64,000 nucleotides of DNA from Cephalotus follicularis (GCA_001972305.1 BDDD01001966.1:124001-188000); one strand, 5' to 3'; positions 22,165-33,263 are shown, numbered from the stretch's first letter. Numbers and translations: made by a program. The notes: generated from the sequence alone by a model not told the origin.

Positions 22165-22330
22165 TTGATGTAAACGCGTCGATGTCTTTGGAAAGACGTT
22201 GACGCCTATGGAACTGAGATACACGTGAATGCATGGACATGCACGTTGATGTAGGGTGAAGACATCGACACCTTCTGGTGAAAGAGGAAAAGACATCGAC
22301 GTCTAAGGAAAGACATCGACGCTTTTGTAA
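22165..22330 (+). promoter_or_regulatory. GTCGAC-core motif array (U3) in F 5' LTR
   Basis: Six copies occur, including GCGTCGATGTCTTTGG, AAGACGTTGACGCC, AAGACATCGACACC and AAGACATCGACGTC. The 3' LTR copy is at about 40305-40455, where some sites are less decayed (AAGACGTCGACGCC). Confidence 0.7.
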
Positions 22331-24289
22331 GGAACATCTGTCTCGATAAACACTGACAGAATAACATGCAATGGGCAATCTTGAGGCATCATCCAGACGC
22401 CTTGACATGCATAATGTGACGTGTTGATCATGCTGGTGTGTTGCCAGGCATGCTCCAAACGTGTCCTTGACATGGTGCATGCAAGAGGATATTCCATTGG
22501 CACCTGCAACCTACAGAAAGGAAGGGAAATGAGCCAAAACCAGAGAGTGAAAAGGGTGAGCACGGGAATGTGTGGTTATCTGTGAAGCAAGAGAGAAGGG
22601 GAGGGTTTCTGCCATGATAAAACACCTCTTCCTTCCTCTCTCTCTCAGCTAAAACAGTGTGTAGGAAGTCTAGAGGGGGGTGAATAGACTTTTAAAAAAT
22701 AACTAGCAATGTAATATCCCGCTTCTCCGTATAGAATTTTAGGGCTTGTCGATCTGTTTCGTATGGGCTGTCGATTTTTTTTCGGTTGGTGGACTGCCCT
22801 TTTTTCGGTTTGTTTTGCTTTTGGCTAGGCTAAGTGGGTTTTAACCTTAGCCTAGTGGGTTTTGATATTGAGCCCATGATTACATAAAATAATTTTCTGG
22901 CTTTTTACTTATGTGTTAAAAACCCATTTTCAGCATTTTAATTAGCAAAAACCCTAATTTTATGTTAAAATTTGTTTCTCTCCCTCTCTCTCCATCTCTC
23001 TCTCTCTCTCTATCTCTCTCCTGGCCATCTCTCTCTCTCTCGTTCTCTCTCCCCTCTCACCTGCTGCCATGGCCTTCGGTACCGATATGGCGCCGACGAA
23101 GACACTGGTTGAACCCCCACGACCTCCTGAGTCCGCCGGACCCAACCCCTGCACCGGCCGACGTCTCCAGCGGCGTGCGCGACGTCTTCTCTCTCCCGGA
23201 TCTGTTTGGCATCGATTCTCCTGCTCAGGTGATCGGCACGACAAGGCAATCACATATTTTGCATCTTGGCGTCGAGAGGAAGCGAACCCGACCGGCCTCG
23301 ACCCTTGGCGACGCCGGAAAAGAACATCGGCGCAAAGTCCAGCCGCGATCAAAGGCCTTCGTTCCAGCCAAACGCGGTGGATTCATGGCAAACGCGCCTT
23401 GGATATGGAATCACCGGCCTCAAACGGTCCAGATCGACACTTTTTGGTGACTGACCGGCGACGCATGACACACACGCACCGGCCAGCGGCGGCGCGTGAG
23501 CCCACACGCCGGCGACCCTCCGGCGAGAAAATTTTTTTGGACAGTTTCCGACTCCGCTCTTCGCATAGGTGTTATCCGTTCCAGTTCTGCGATGTGATTA
23601 TGACTCTGTGCTCTGTTTTGACTGCTTTCGGTAAACTCTGAACCTTACTCCGTTACTTTCTGTTTTCGGTTGAATTATATATTTCTGTAATCGTTTTATG
23701 ATATTATGAGCTGAACTAGTATTATGATTTGAAATTGGATGAATTGGACAAATTGGACTTACCTTAGTGAATTCGAAAATATGTTTAGATGAGACTTCTG
23801 CGAATTGGACGTATTAAACCTATTATTATCTTATATGGTCATGATTAGTGTACAATGACCCATGAGTCGAGGTCTGATTTTATTTCAAGTCCTTATGAGA
23901 ACGATTTTATTTCTGTTAGATATTTGCAACAACCGATGAGTGGTCTAGAGAAGTCTCGATACATATTCTTGAGGTTGTTTTGGTGATCGCATGAGGTACG
24001 GATTAATCCACCCATGTTATGAGTCATAAGTAAAGTTTTACATAACTAAATAGTTTTAGTTAAATTTTAGTGTATTTTGTACAAAAGTGTTTTGTATAGC
24101 CTTTTGGCGAGTGTTGCCATAGTATTGTATGTAAAGTATTGTATAGCATAGTAAAGTATAGTATACATATTTCAGCCGTAGTAAATTTTACAGTTTTGTT
24201 GAAATATAAGCTTTACACAGTTTTGGTATTTTGTAACAACTAAAGTATTTGCTTATACGAATTGTTTTGTCAAAAGTCAAGCTTATAGT

Positions 24290-24735
24290 CTATCGGTTCC
24301 TTGTCTTTTAGGCATGTATAGGGAATCCGTTATTTTGTCCAAAATAAGTTAGTTTTTGGCTAGCTACTATTGGTTATTTACTCTAGGTATGGTTTATGTC
24401 TTAGACTTTAATAGAGTTTATTTTAGTCTTCCTATAGTTTCTTTCTTCCTGTAGGCATGAAGTAAATGATTTTGTTTTGGCTTAATTGTTATGGCTTCCT
24501 CTATAGTTCCTTGCTTTGTAGGCGTGTTTTTATTTTGGCTTAAGCAAATTTGTTTTGGCTGTCTCTTTAGGTTTCGTTTCTCTTAGGCATGTTATTGCTT
24601 TCTATTTCGACTTTAAATAAGTAATTGTTTGGTCATCCTCCCATAGTTTCTTTCTCAATAGGCATGTTTTTGTATTAAACTTAAGTAAAGTCATTCTGGC
24701 TTCCTTATTCGGTTTCTCGTCTTTTAGGCATGGAG
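24290..24735 (+). repeat. Degenerate tandem repeat in M
   Basis: Five or six copies of a block built around TTTCTTTCT-like pyrimidines followed by TAGGCATG recur at about 60-100 base spacing, each followed by sequence like TTTTGGCTTAAGTAA. Confidence 0.7.
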
Positions 24736-25309
24736 TACGCTAGTGGTTTTGTTGGAGTTCTTATACGTAGCTCTGAAGGGATCTGGTGAGTAGCCAACAA
24801 CGTTTGGGGCGTACCATAGGCACGTCGTGGGCCTGGCACGGGGACGTGACACTTCTGTAGCAGTGTGATTAGACTACGGCGTCTCTGAGTGTATGAATAA
24901 ATCCCATGAGGTGGATTTATGGATCCGCTATGTGATAGAGGCGTATAAATCGATTCTAGTTTATGATATGTGATCTAGTGAATGATCAAATATGTGATCC
25001 GATGTGTGATCGGATATGTGTGATGTGAGAATTGACTGTGTAGTGCCGTACACTTCAATTCTAGTGGGCATGTGGAATTAGCTACTCCCTTGCCAAATTT
25101 ATGTTATGTGATATGTTATGTGCCTCAGTATGGAACTTATGTTTTGAAAGATTTGTCATACGTTTTGAAAGTTATGGATTTGATTTTTATGAAAAGTTCA
25201 TATGTGACTTCAAAGAATGTTTAAACTGATATATTGCTTAAGATTTCTGTTTTCAGTTAACTTTGAAATCAAACTGCTTTCAAATTATCGTTTATCGTTT
25301 ACTGCTTTG

Positions 25310-25660
25310 TTTTGTTCCGTAATCTGTTTGTTTTGTACTATTCAGAAACTGTTGTCTTTTGTTCCGTAAATTGTTCTATTCTGTTTCGTAGAGTGTTTCG
25401 TTTCGTGAAATGTTTTGTATCGTATCGTGTTTGTTTCAGATACTGTATTGAGCATGATATTGTTTTGTTTCGGATACTATTTCGTTTTGGTAAACTGCTT
25501 TGTTTCGGATACAGTTTTGTTTCGTTCTGTTATGATTCGTAACTGTTCTGTTTTGTTTCGTAACCGTTCTGTTTTGATTCGTATATGTTTTGATTCATAT
25601 TTATGTTGTTTCGTAATTATTTTGTTTCATAAACTGTTTGTAATTGTTTTATGATTCTAT
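25310..25660 (+). repeat. TTTTGTTTCGTAA-type degenerate repeat in M
   Basis: Numerous short units such as CTGTTTTGTTTCGTAA and TTTCGGATACTGTTTTG occur at irregular 20-30 base spacing. Predicted cysteine- and phenylalanine-rich frames here are by-products of the repeat. Confidence 0.75.
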
Positions 25661-26589
25661 ATCTGTACTGAGGTTTGCTCAGCCGCGTTTTTGTTTTCCA
25701 TGCGGCAGGTTTTCAGGGATAGCATGGGCAAGTGTGATGAGAGAGTTACCCTATGTCAGAGGATCATCTAGGAGTTTGATCCGGTTATGTTCTTAGTAGT
25801 GTTATGGTCGTGTATAGGCCAGTTATCTAAACGGTATTGTGATTTTTGGTTTATGACAAAGTTTTCAGATTATGTTTTAGATTCAGTTTATGTTCCATGA
25901 TGATACATGTTTTCATATTTTTAGAACCACCACGTATTAATGATGATTAAGATTAAGATCTTTGATGTGTTTTTAGCTCTGTTTTGTGTGACACACCGAT
26001 CCCGAATCGGGAGTGATCCCGGTTCTGAATCGGGGGTGTTACAAGCAATAATTCTAGAAATAGTTGAAACTCAATCACACAATTGCGGAAATATAAAGAG
26101 TGTAGGGTTGAGAGAAATTGCAAACAGATGTATAGTCGTTCGGCAAACCGCCTACGTCCACTCCCCAAGGCCTCCCCTTGAGTATTTCACTTAGTATGCC
26201 CCAATCCGGGCTTGAAACTCCAACCGAGCTTCAACTACCTTCGCTCCAACCAAGCGAATACAAGTTTGCTCCAACCGAGCAAAACAAGAGACAACCTCTC
26301 TTGTTTATCTGTGAATATAGTGTTTAAAGATTACAAATTCGTAATGAATTTGTTTACAATTTCGCTCAATTTGGACAAAGCTTCTATTGTATAGGAAATG
26401 TAAAAAGAGAGCTTTGTAATGTATGGGATTGCTTTGAAATGATCTCTTTTGATATTTGGGAAGCTTAGATGCTAGCTTGATATGCCTTGAATGAATTTTC
26501 AACTTGAATGCTTGATCACTTGTGCAAGAGCTCCAATTTGCCTTATGAACTTGTGCTTCCAACGGATCTATTTTTTAAAGTTCAGTTAC

Positions 26590-27090
26590 AATCCAGTCGG
26601 CTGGATTTCTTGGACAGTCAGCTGGATTTGATGGCGCGTATTTTAAATATAGCCGTTACATGAAGGCAGTCGGCTGGTGGAGCCTGGCAGTCGGCTGGTG
26701 CTCTGTTCCAGTCTGCTGTTGGAGCTAAAAATGGAGTTACAAAAGCTACTGCCTGATATTGCACATATGTGGACAGTCGGCTGGATTCCTTGGCAGTCGA
26801 CTGGATCCCCTGGCAGTCGACTGGTGCCCTGCTTCAGTCGGCTGTTGGAGCTAAAATTGGACTTATAGAAGCTACTGCCTGACTTGTGCACCCTTGGCAG
26901 TCGACTGGCCCCCTGTGGCAGTCGGCTGTCTTGGCCTGGCAGTCGACTGCTACCCTGTGGCAGTCGGCTGGATCATGTGTTCCTGCAGTTTCTAGAGTTG
27001 TTTGAAGAACCAGTCGGCTACTCAACCCATGGCAGTCGACTACTCATCCTTGGCAGTCGGCTGGATTGCTTGGCAGTAGGCTGGATTGCT
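26590..27090 (-). promoter_or_regulatory. CAGTCGACTG motif array in G 3' LTR
   Basis: About sixteen copies of CAGTCGACTGG or CAGTCGGCTGG are separated by spacers of about 10-35 bases. One motif unit of 21 bases present in the 5' LTR (at about 34820-34840) is missing here, and several sites differ by CpG changes. Confidence 0.75.
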
Positions 27091-27248
27091 CTGTACCTAC
27101 AGAAATAGCCTTTTGCACAACTTTGGACACAAGATCAAGTGAGTATATGAAGTTGTAGCTTAGAGAATTATGCATACAAGTGTTATATGTTTGTTAATCA
27201 TCAAAATGACATATGTTAATACAATTAACAGGGTGGCAAAGGCCAACA

Positions 27249-27902
27249 ATCTCCCCCTTTTTGATGATTGACAAAACATGCTCATTTTGCATAAATTCTT
27301 GACAAACTAACCATTTTTAGTTCCAAAGTTCAATGTTATCAATTTTATCTCAACCATTGCATATGGCATATCAAAATACACTTACTCAACACAAGATTTT
27401 CAATGAATATCCATTTTGAACAAACTATGCAATTTTAACAATATTGCCTTTATAAATGCAATTTCAATATGCAACCTTAGTAACATTTATAAACCTTATG
27501 CAATACAACATCTCTTCTCCTTTATGCAATGCAATGCAAAAATACATTATCTCTCCCCCTTTTTGTCAAAAAAGAAAAAGAGTAACGGAAGCTCCCCCTC
27601 AATCAAAGCACGGATTGAAGAGCTCCCCCTCAAAATATGCATTCAATTTAAATGAAAGTAAATATCACTTAAGTACAATCAATAAGAAAATCCACATTCA
27701 TTCAACACAAGACAATAAAGATCGAAACACAATTTCATTAACCGAAAATGCAATTACTTAAACAACTTCAATTGTCATAAAAACATCGTATAACCAACGT
27801 CAATTGTCTCTTTCAAACACAGTTCATCAACAACTAAAGAAAGACATTACATAAACAAGTTCAAAAATACAATGAAAAACATGAAAATGCAACAAATGTA
27901 GC
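27249..27902 (-). other. Polypurine tract and 3' untranslated region of element G
   Basis: On the minus strand a tract AAAAAGGGGGAGATTG abuts the LTR start. Further GGGGGA tracts occur near 27555-27630. The rest is AT-rich with no recognisable gene, between the end of ORF3 and the LTR. Confidence 0.75.
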
Positions 27903-29030
27903 TCAAGAGGAATCGGGAGGAGGGTTTTGAGGGAATGCATTCTGGAACATTTGAAGAAGATTGGATTGACCCTGAATAAGGGTGGCTTGACCCTCATAAA
28001 TCTGGTCCACTCTCCCTCGAAGATAATCGATATCGGCTTGAGCTAAGTCCATCCTAGCCTGAAGAGACTCCAGGGTAGGTCTGCTGCTGCTGCTGCTCGT
28101 TTTGACATTTGCTCTCATCTCAAGCTGTTGAGCATCATCCTCATCGTCATCCTCATCATCACCAGCTCTAACATTTGCTTGTTCTCTCACTTGCTCTCTT
28201 CCCCCAGCATGTAACTTAACCCACAATCCATCCTTAAAATGAATATTACAATTTCTAAGCCCAGCCTTATTAATCAATTGTTTATGAGATGGTTTGACAT
28301 TATGCTCATCATCAGGAATGTCAAGGTTTAAGGATTCAAAAATCCTACTCAAAAGCATAGGATAAGGGACGTGATTGGGTCTAGATAGCATGTGATTTAT
28401 TATGAGGTAAGGAAGGTTTACTAGAGTCCCATTCTTGACACAAGCTACGAATTTAAGGTCTCGCTCCGAAGGAAGAGTGTGCGAGGCTTCTCTTGGTAGG
28501 AATGTGTTTGTGACAAGCAAGAGAATTATCCTAGTGGCAATAGGGAGGTGACTACTAGTCACGTTCATGATCGGATTAAAATCCGGACGCTCTAAACAAA
28601 TCCCTAAGGCTTCTAGTTTCTCTACATCATTGAAATGTGTGATTCCGGCATTGCGAATTCCTAGGATTTTAGCTATCAATTCAGGGGTTATGGATATAGG
28701 TTTTCCTAGAACAAAGGAATTAGCTACACAAGAGGTTCAATTCTCTAAATTAGCATAAAATAACTTGACTAGCCTAGGGTAGATAATGTGAGATGAGCAT
28801 AAATAGTTAAACCACCCCATACCCTCTAACCAAGTTATAACAACAGCCAAATTGCTAACTAAAACATCTCTAGATAGCCATTTTTCATAATGTAATTTGA
28901 CAAGGCTAATAACGAAATTATACCGATTTTGTTTCTCCTTGGAGAGAAAGAGGTCGTTGTCATAGTCCATTTCCGCTTGAGATGCACTTGGTTGCCTTGT
29001 AGTCATGCGCTTTTGTTTCTTTGGAGCCAT
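27903..29030 (-). pseudogene. SIRE-type third ORF of element G (one in-frame stop)
   Basis: The frame starts MAPKKQKRMTTRQPSASQAE at 29030 and runs to 27903 with a single TGA at 28737-28739. The N-terminal half contains KEKQNRYNFVISLV and KLHYEKWLSRDVLV; the middle has LPIATRIILLLVTNTFLPRE and FKDGLWVKLHAGG. An acidic run and a coiled-coil-like stretch (LESLQARMDLAQADIDYLRG) follow near the end. Such ORFs downstream of RNase H in SIRE elements have been called envelope-like, but I see no signal peptide or membrane anchor. The function is unknown. Confidence 0.8.
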
Positions 29031-29435
29031 TTGATCGAAATGTAGGTTTAGAAATGAGAGAGCTAGGGTTTGGGCATTTTTAGAGTGAGAGAATTGTGAG
29101 AAAACAGAATGGAATTCGAGTTTAAAACCCTGATTCCCGCACTTCCAGTCGACTGGGCCTTTAAGGCCAGTCGACTGGATGGCAGGCAGTCGACTGGACA
29201 AATTGTCCAGTCGGCTGTTTTCTGCAGATTTTGGGAATGCAGAAAATGCCAATCCAATTTGTTTTACAAACCTTTGGTTAACTATTATGGACTAATAGCA
29301 ACCTAGGTACATGAGCTATTTTATGTCATTGAGTTAAAAACTCAATGTTTAATGCATGATGATCTTTGAAAATCATTTTTCATACAAATTTAACTAACAA
29401 TTAACAAAGCATAACAATATCACATATAATGAGAG
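29031..29435 (-). promoter_or_regulatory. Pol-to-ORF3 interval of G with CAGTCGACTG array
   Basis: Between the end of RNase H and ORF3, four motif copies (CAGTCGACTGG three times and CAGTCGGCTG once) lie at 29146-29220, about 115-190 bases upstream of the ORF3 start. They are of the same version as the LTR array of this element. A weak TTTTAAAC sequence is the only TATA-like element between the array and ORF3. Confidence 0.65.
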
Positions 29436-30917
29436 TTAAGAAGGATTTTGCATACCTAGCTCCCTTCGCAAAGTGCAGAACCTCTCATTGTCCAGCGGCT
29501 TAGTGAATATATCTGCAACTTGATTTAAGGTGTCAATATATTCAAGAAAAATGTCACCTTTTTCAACATGATCTCTAAGAAAATGATGTCTAATTTCAAT
29601 ATGCTTAGACTTAGAGTGTTGAACAGGATTTCTACTCAAATTGATAGCACTTGTATTATTACATTTTATGCAAACATTGCTAATGCTAATGCCGAAGTCA
29701 CAAAGTTGTTGCTTTAGCCACAAGGCTTGTGCACAACAACTTCCCGCCGCTACGTATTCGGCTTCGGTGGTTGAAAGAGCTACACTATTTTGTTTCTTGG
29801 AAAACCAAGATACTAAAGAATTGCCAAGGAATTGGTAAGTGCCACTAGTGCTCTTTCTATCAAGCTTGCAACCGCCATAGTCGGCATCGAAAAATGCATG
29901 TAAATTAAACAATGAATCATGCAAATAAAACAATCCTAGTAGAGGGGTGTATGAAAGATATCTAAAGATTCGCTTAACCGCAATTAAGTGAGATTCTTTA
30001 GGTGATGATTGATACCTAGCACATAGACATACACTAAACATTATGTCCGGTCTACTAGCGGTAAGGTAAAGGAGAGATCCTATCATACTTCTATAAAGTT
30101 TTTGATCTACCTCTTTACCATTTTCATCCTTGTCAAGTTTGGTCGTTATGCTCATTGGAGTCTTGCAAGGCTTTGAGTGTTCCATTCCGAATCTTTTGAG
30201 TAAGTCCTTTGTGTATTTGGATTGGTTGATGAAAGTGCCTTCACTTCCTTGCTGGATTTGAAATCCAAGGAAATATTTGAGTTCTCCCATCATGCACATC
30301 TCGAATTCACCTTGCATAGTGTTAGCAAACTCAACGTAAAGAGAATCGTTAGTAGAACCAAATATAATGTCATCTACATATATTTGTACAATAAGAATAT
30401 CATCAAGTTTAGTTTTTACAAAAAGTGTTTTATCAACTAAACCTCTTTTAAAATCATTTTCCAAGAGAAATTTTGAAAGCCTTTCATACCAAGCTCTTGG
30501 TGCTTGCTTTAAACCATAAAGTGCTTTAGATAGTTTAAAAACATGATCGGGAAAATGCATATTTTCAAATCCCGGAGGTTGTTTAACATAAACTTCCTCA
30601 TTTATAATGCCATTTAAGAATTCACTTTTAACATCCATTTGATGCAATTTAAAACCTTTAAAACAAGCAAAGGCCATTAACAATCTTATAGCTTCTAGTC
30701 TAGCTACGGGAGCAAAGGTTTCATCATAGTCAATGCCTTCTTCTTGACTATAACCTTGTGCAACTAATCTAGCCTTATTTCTAATAACCAACCCATTTTC
30801 ATCCATTTTATTTCTAAAAATCCATTTAGTTCCAATGATGGATTGATTTTTAGGCCTAGGAAATAATGACCAAATATTACTTTTGTCAAATTGGTTTAGT
30901 TCCTCTTGCATAGCCAC
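29436..30917 (-). CDS. Reverse transcriptase and RNase H of element G
   Basis: This is an intact 493-codon stretch of Ty1/copia pol. RT begins with the WIFRNKMDENG and KARLVAQGYSQEEGIDYDET motifs, continues through EVYVKQPPGFEN and [13 protein letters not shown], and has the catalytic box [10 protein letters not shown]. RNase H follows (DADYGG, STTEAEYVAAGSCC, SKHIEIRHHF, QVADIFTKPLD). One usual catalytic Asp in CDNTSA is Asn here (CNNTSA). In a living element this is the C-terminal half of one polyprotein. Here it is separated from integrase by a TGA just upstream. Confidence 0.92.
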   Translation of the reverse strand: MAMQEELNQFDKSNIWSLFPRPKNQSIIGTKWIFRNKMDENGLVIRNKARLVAQGYSQEEGIDYDETFAPVARLEAIRLLMAFACFKGFKLHQMDVKSEFLNGIINEEVYVKQPPGFENMHFPDHVFKLSKALYGLKQAPRAWYERLSKFLLENDFKRGLVDKTLFVKTKLDDILIVQIYVDDIIFGSTNDSLYVEFANTMQGEFEMCMMGELKYFLGFQIQQGSEGTFINQSKYTKDLLKRFGMEHSKPCKTPMSITTKLDKDENGKEVDQKLYRSMIGSLLYLTASRPDIMFSVCLCARYQSSPKESHLIAVKRIFRYLSYTPLLGLFYLHDSLFNLHAFFDADYGGCKLDRKSTSGTYQFLGNSLVSWFSKKQNSVALSTTEAEYVAAGSCCAQALWLKQQLCDFGISISNVCIKCNNTSAINLSRNPVQHSKSKHIEIRHHFLRDHVEKGDIFLEYIDTLNQVADIFTKPLDNERFCTLRRELGMQNPS

Positions 30918-30935
30918 AATCCAACAATCATCTTT

Positions 30936-32183
30936 TCAAGCATCAAAAATATTTTTGGGTTCGATATTGGAAATAAAAGCTACATTATCATAATACTCCC
31001 TAAGAGCGGAACGAGTTCTTACCCCCTCGGTAAGATTACCGATTACCTCGTTGTCTTTTACGTACTCTCTTTCTCTTCTAGCTATTGGCTCCTTGGTGAC
31101 TTGAATTTGTTGGAGTTCTTCCTCACGTGCTCCTTCTTCTTCAATTTTGTCAACTTCACCATTTTCTTTGTTGATGTCCAAGCCTTCCATTTGCTCCAAT
31201 ATACCTACATCATCAACAACATCTCTCTTTCTCGGAGCACTATTAAACTCTTCAAATAAAACATGAATAGACTCTTCAATAATCAAAGTCCTTTTAGTAA
31301 ACACTCTATATGCCTTAGAATTTAAAGAGTAGCCTAGAAATATTCCTTCATCACTTTTGGCATCAAATTTTCCAAGATTGTCTTTCCCATTGTTTAAAAT
31401 GAAAACTTTGCAACCAAAAGGTCTCAAGTGACTAACACTTGGTTTTCTATCGTTAAAGAGTTCATATGGGGTTTTCTTTAAAATAGAACGAATCATGACT
31501 CTATTTATTATATAACATGCGGTGTTCACAGCTTCCGCCCAAAGATATTTTGGCAAATTATTTTCACACAACATGGTTCTCCCCATTTCTTCTAGGGTTC
31601 TATTCCTCCTTTCAACAACACCATTTTGTTGAGGAGTTCTAGGAGCTGAGAAGTTATGGTGAATACCTAGTTCATCACAAAAGTTTTCAAAACCAAGATT
31701 TTCAAATTCTTTGCCGTGATCACTACGTATGCTAACAATAGATAGACTCTTTTCATTTTGGATTCGTCTACCAAATTTAACAAAGGAATCTAAGGCATCA
31801 CTCTTTAAAGCTAAGAAAATAACCCAAGTAAATCTAGAATAGTCATCTACAATTACTAGGCCATATTGTTTACCACCAAGGCTTAAAGTTCTAGTTGGTC
31901 CAAACAAATCAATATGCAATAGTTGTAAAATTCTAGTAGTAGACACAACATTTTTAGCTTTAAAAGATGTTCTTGTTTGTTTTCCTTGTGCACAAGCATC
32001 ACACAATTTATCATTTTCAAATTTCATTTTTGGCAAACCAATTACTAAATCTTTTCTAGAAAGTTTGGCAAGAACATCCATGCTAGCATGACCTAACCTT
32101 CTATGCCAAAGCCATTTATCATTAGTATTAGCATTAAAACAAACATCTTTTGAAAACATTTCTTTTAAATAGACAACATACAC
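30936..32183 (-). CDS. Integrase of element G
   Basis: The 415-codon frame contains the GAG-pre-integrase zinc-binding region (WLWHRRLGHASM ... CDACAQGKQ) and a complete DDE set: Asp in LLHIDLFGP, Asp in IRSDHGKEFEN, Glu in TPQQNGVVERRNRTLEE. The plant copia C-terminal region follows (RKPSVSHLRPFGCKVF, EGIFLGYSLNSKAYRVF). It ends at a TGA after NIFDA. The next codons (KDDCWIVAMQEEL) lead straight into RT, so this stop splits what was one polyprotein. Confidence 0.92.
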   Translation of the reverse strand: MYVVYLKEMFSKDVCFNANTNDKWLWHRRLGHASMDVLAKLSRKDLVIGLPKMKFENDKLCDACAQGKQTRTSFKAKNVVSTTRILQLLHIDLFGPTRTLSLGGKQYGLVIVDDYSRFTWVIFLALKSDALDSFVKFGRRIQNEKSLSIVSIRSDHGKEFENLGFENFCDELGIHHNFSAPRTPQQNGVVERRNRTLEEMGRTMLCENNLPKYLWAEAVNTACYIINRVMIRSILKKTPYELFNDRKPSVSHLRPFGCKVFILNNGKDNLGKFDAKSDEGIFLGYSLNSKAYRVFTKRTLIIEESIHVLFEEFNSAPRKRDVVDDVGILEQMEGLDINKENGEVDKIEEEGAREEELQQIQVTKEPIARREREYVKDNEVIGNLTEGVRTRSALREYYDNVAFISNIEPKNIFDA

Positions 32184-32189
32184 ATTTCC

Positions 32190-32564
32190 TTACCTATGAC
32201 CAACAAACTTCACATCATTGGTTCTAATGTCAATTATGTGACAACAAGAGGATTCAAAATTGATCTTAAATCCTTTATCACACAATTGGCTAACACTAAG
32301 TAAATTGTGCTTAAGACCTACAACATAGGAAACATTTTCAATTAAAGTAGTGAATTTGTTACCTATTGAACCAATGCCAACAATTTTGGCTTTGTTGTTA
32401 TCACCTTGGTACCCATTGTTTATTGGGTCCATTATAGTTACTCTTTTGTTTAATGGTTCCCTTGGGAACCCACACTTACCTAAATGTAATAGGATTGTGA
32501 TTAGGAGATGGTCTAGTGTGTGAATGTGAGTGTGCAATCCTTTTAAAACATTTATTCCTAACAT
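32190..32564 (-). pseudogene. gag-pol junction of element G; protease core missing
   Basis: On the minus strand, after the gag end, a VWVPKGTIKQK motif typical of SIRE-type pol is followed almost immediately by the protease C-terminal and linker region (NKAKIVGIGSIGN, VVGLKHNLLSVSQLCDKGF). The expected aspartic-protease active-site segment between them is absent, and frames shift around 32420-32490. The element would be unable to process its own polyprotein. Confidence 0.75.
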
Positions 32565-33036
32565 GTCCTATCTTATTGCAATATGTACAATGAGGTCTAG
32601 TTTTAGTATTCTTTAACTTAGCCTTAACCTCTAAAGGAGCATAGCCTATACCGATTTTGTCTAAGTATGATCTTTGACCAGCTAGCATCTCCTCTATTTT
32701 CTTGCTACCTAATGTGAATTTACTAAATGACTTTTCTAAATTCACATTCTTTTCTTTGAGTGATTCTACTTCATTCTCTAAAGCAATGTCATTACACGAA
32801 GTAGGTTTAGCTATGTCATTTTTCAAAAGACTAAGTTCACTTTTTATTTTTTCATTTTCAATTTCTAGCAAGTCCTTCTCATTTTCAATACTAACTATAT
32901 TTTTCTTAAGAGATGAACATTGAGAACATTTCTTTTTAAATTCTACTAGTAATTCATCAAAAACAAATTGTAATTCACCAAAGGTATAAGAATCGTCTAC
33001 CTTATTATCGCTATCCTCGGTGTCGCTCAATGCCAT
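32476..33036 (-). pseudogene. gag C-terminal coiled-coil and second zinc knuckle (element G)
   Basis: The 186 codons start MALSDTEDSDNKVDDSYTFG, pass through a long charged heptad-like stretch (ENEKDLLEIENEKIKSEL, NEVESLKEKNVNLEKS), and end in a CCHC knuckle (CTYCNKIGHVRNKC). They follow the first knuckle segment by a one-base frameshift near 33035, so both belong to one gag gene. Confidence 0.82.
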
Positions 33037-33263
33037 GAAGCAAGGTTGGCCACTTGTTCGGTGACTTCATCATCGGAAGAGTCATCATCACTTAAGTGCC
33101 AAGCTTTGAGGGCTTTCTTCTTGAATAGTTTCTTCTTCTTCAATTGAGGACAATCCACTTTGATATGTCCCGGTTTGTTGCATTCAAAGCATGTAGGAGG
33201 ATCCATTTTGCTTCCCTCTCCTTTGTTGAAGTTCTTCTTTTGGAACCTTCTCGCTTTATTCAT
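33027..33263 (-). pseudogene. gag nucleocapsid with CCHC knuckle (element G)
   Basis: The segment encodes CFECNKPGHIKVDCP, a CX2CX4HX4C zinc knuckle, followed by lysine-rich and acidic stretches (DDDSSDDE). The frame is continuous with the upstream gag apart from a TAA at about 33384-33386, and it is interrupted at the 3' end by a one-base shift. Confidence 0.82.

Larger units (their letters stand above)
22710..26043 (+). mobile_element. M: 3.3 kb solo LTR with target duplication AGCAA
   Basis: It starts TGTAATATCCCGC and ends GGGGGTGTTACA, flanked by perfect AGCAA copies (22705-22709 and 26044-26048). It has no primer-binding site, polypurine tract or coding domain, so it is a solo LTR. The plus orientation is inferred from the resemblance of its ends to TGTAACGCCC...GTGTGACA. 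It holds a CT microsatellite (about 22975-23055), a GC-rich block (23070-23540), and two tandem-repeat zones. No GTCGAC array is seen. Open frames inside are low-complexity and not credible genes. Confidence 0.88.
22660..27248 (-). repeat. 3' LTR of element G, interrupted by solo LTR M
   Basis: Pieces 22660-22709 and 26044-27248 rejoin to match the 5' LTR at 34142-35411 very closely. The ends are TGTAGGAAGTC and GGCCAACA on the plus strand. It contains the CAGTCGACTG array at 26590-27090. The TATA-like sequence present in the other LTR is mutated here. Confidence 0.92.

Noticed and set aside
22962-23641. Overlapping open frames of 160-190 codons in the GC-rich part of M
   Set aside because: They are overlapping frames on both strands of a CT-rich and GC-rich block, with no recognisable domain, lying entirely inside a solo LTR.
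25312-25654. Cys/Phe-rich frames in M
   Set aside because: They reflect the TTTTGTTTCG repeat; no start context or domain supports them.
26590-27090. Array of short repeats with spacers resembling a CRISPR
   Set aside because: The repeat is only about 10-12 bases, spacing is irregular, and the array is inside a plant LTR retrotransposon with no associated genes.
27903-29030. ORF3 as a true envelope glycoprotein
   Set aside because: No signal peptide, glycoprotein-like cysteine pattern or membrane anchor is visible; only position supports the envelope-like label.
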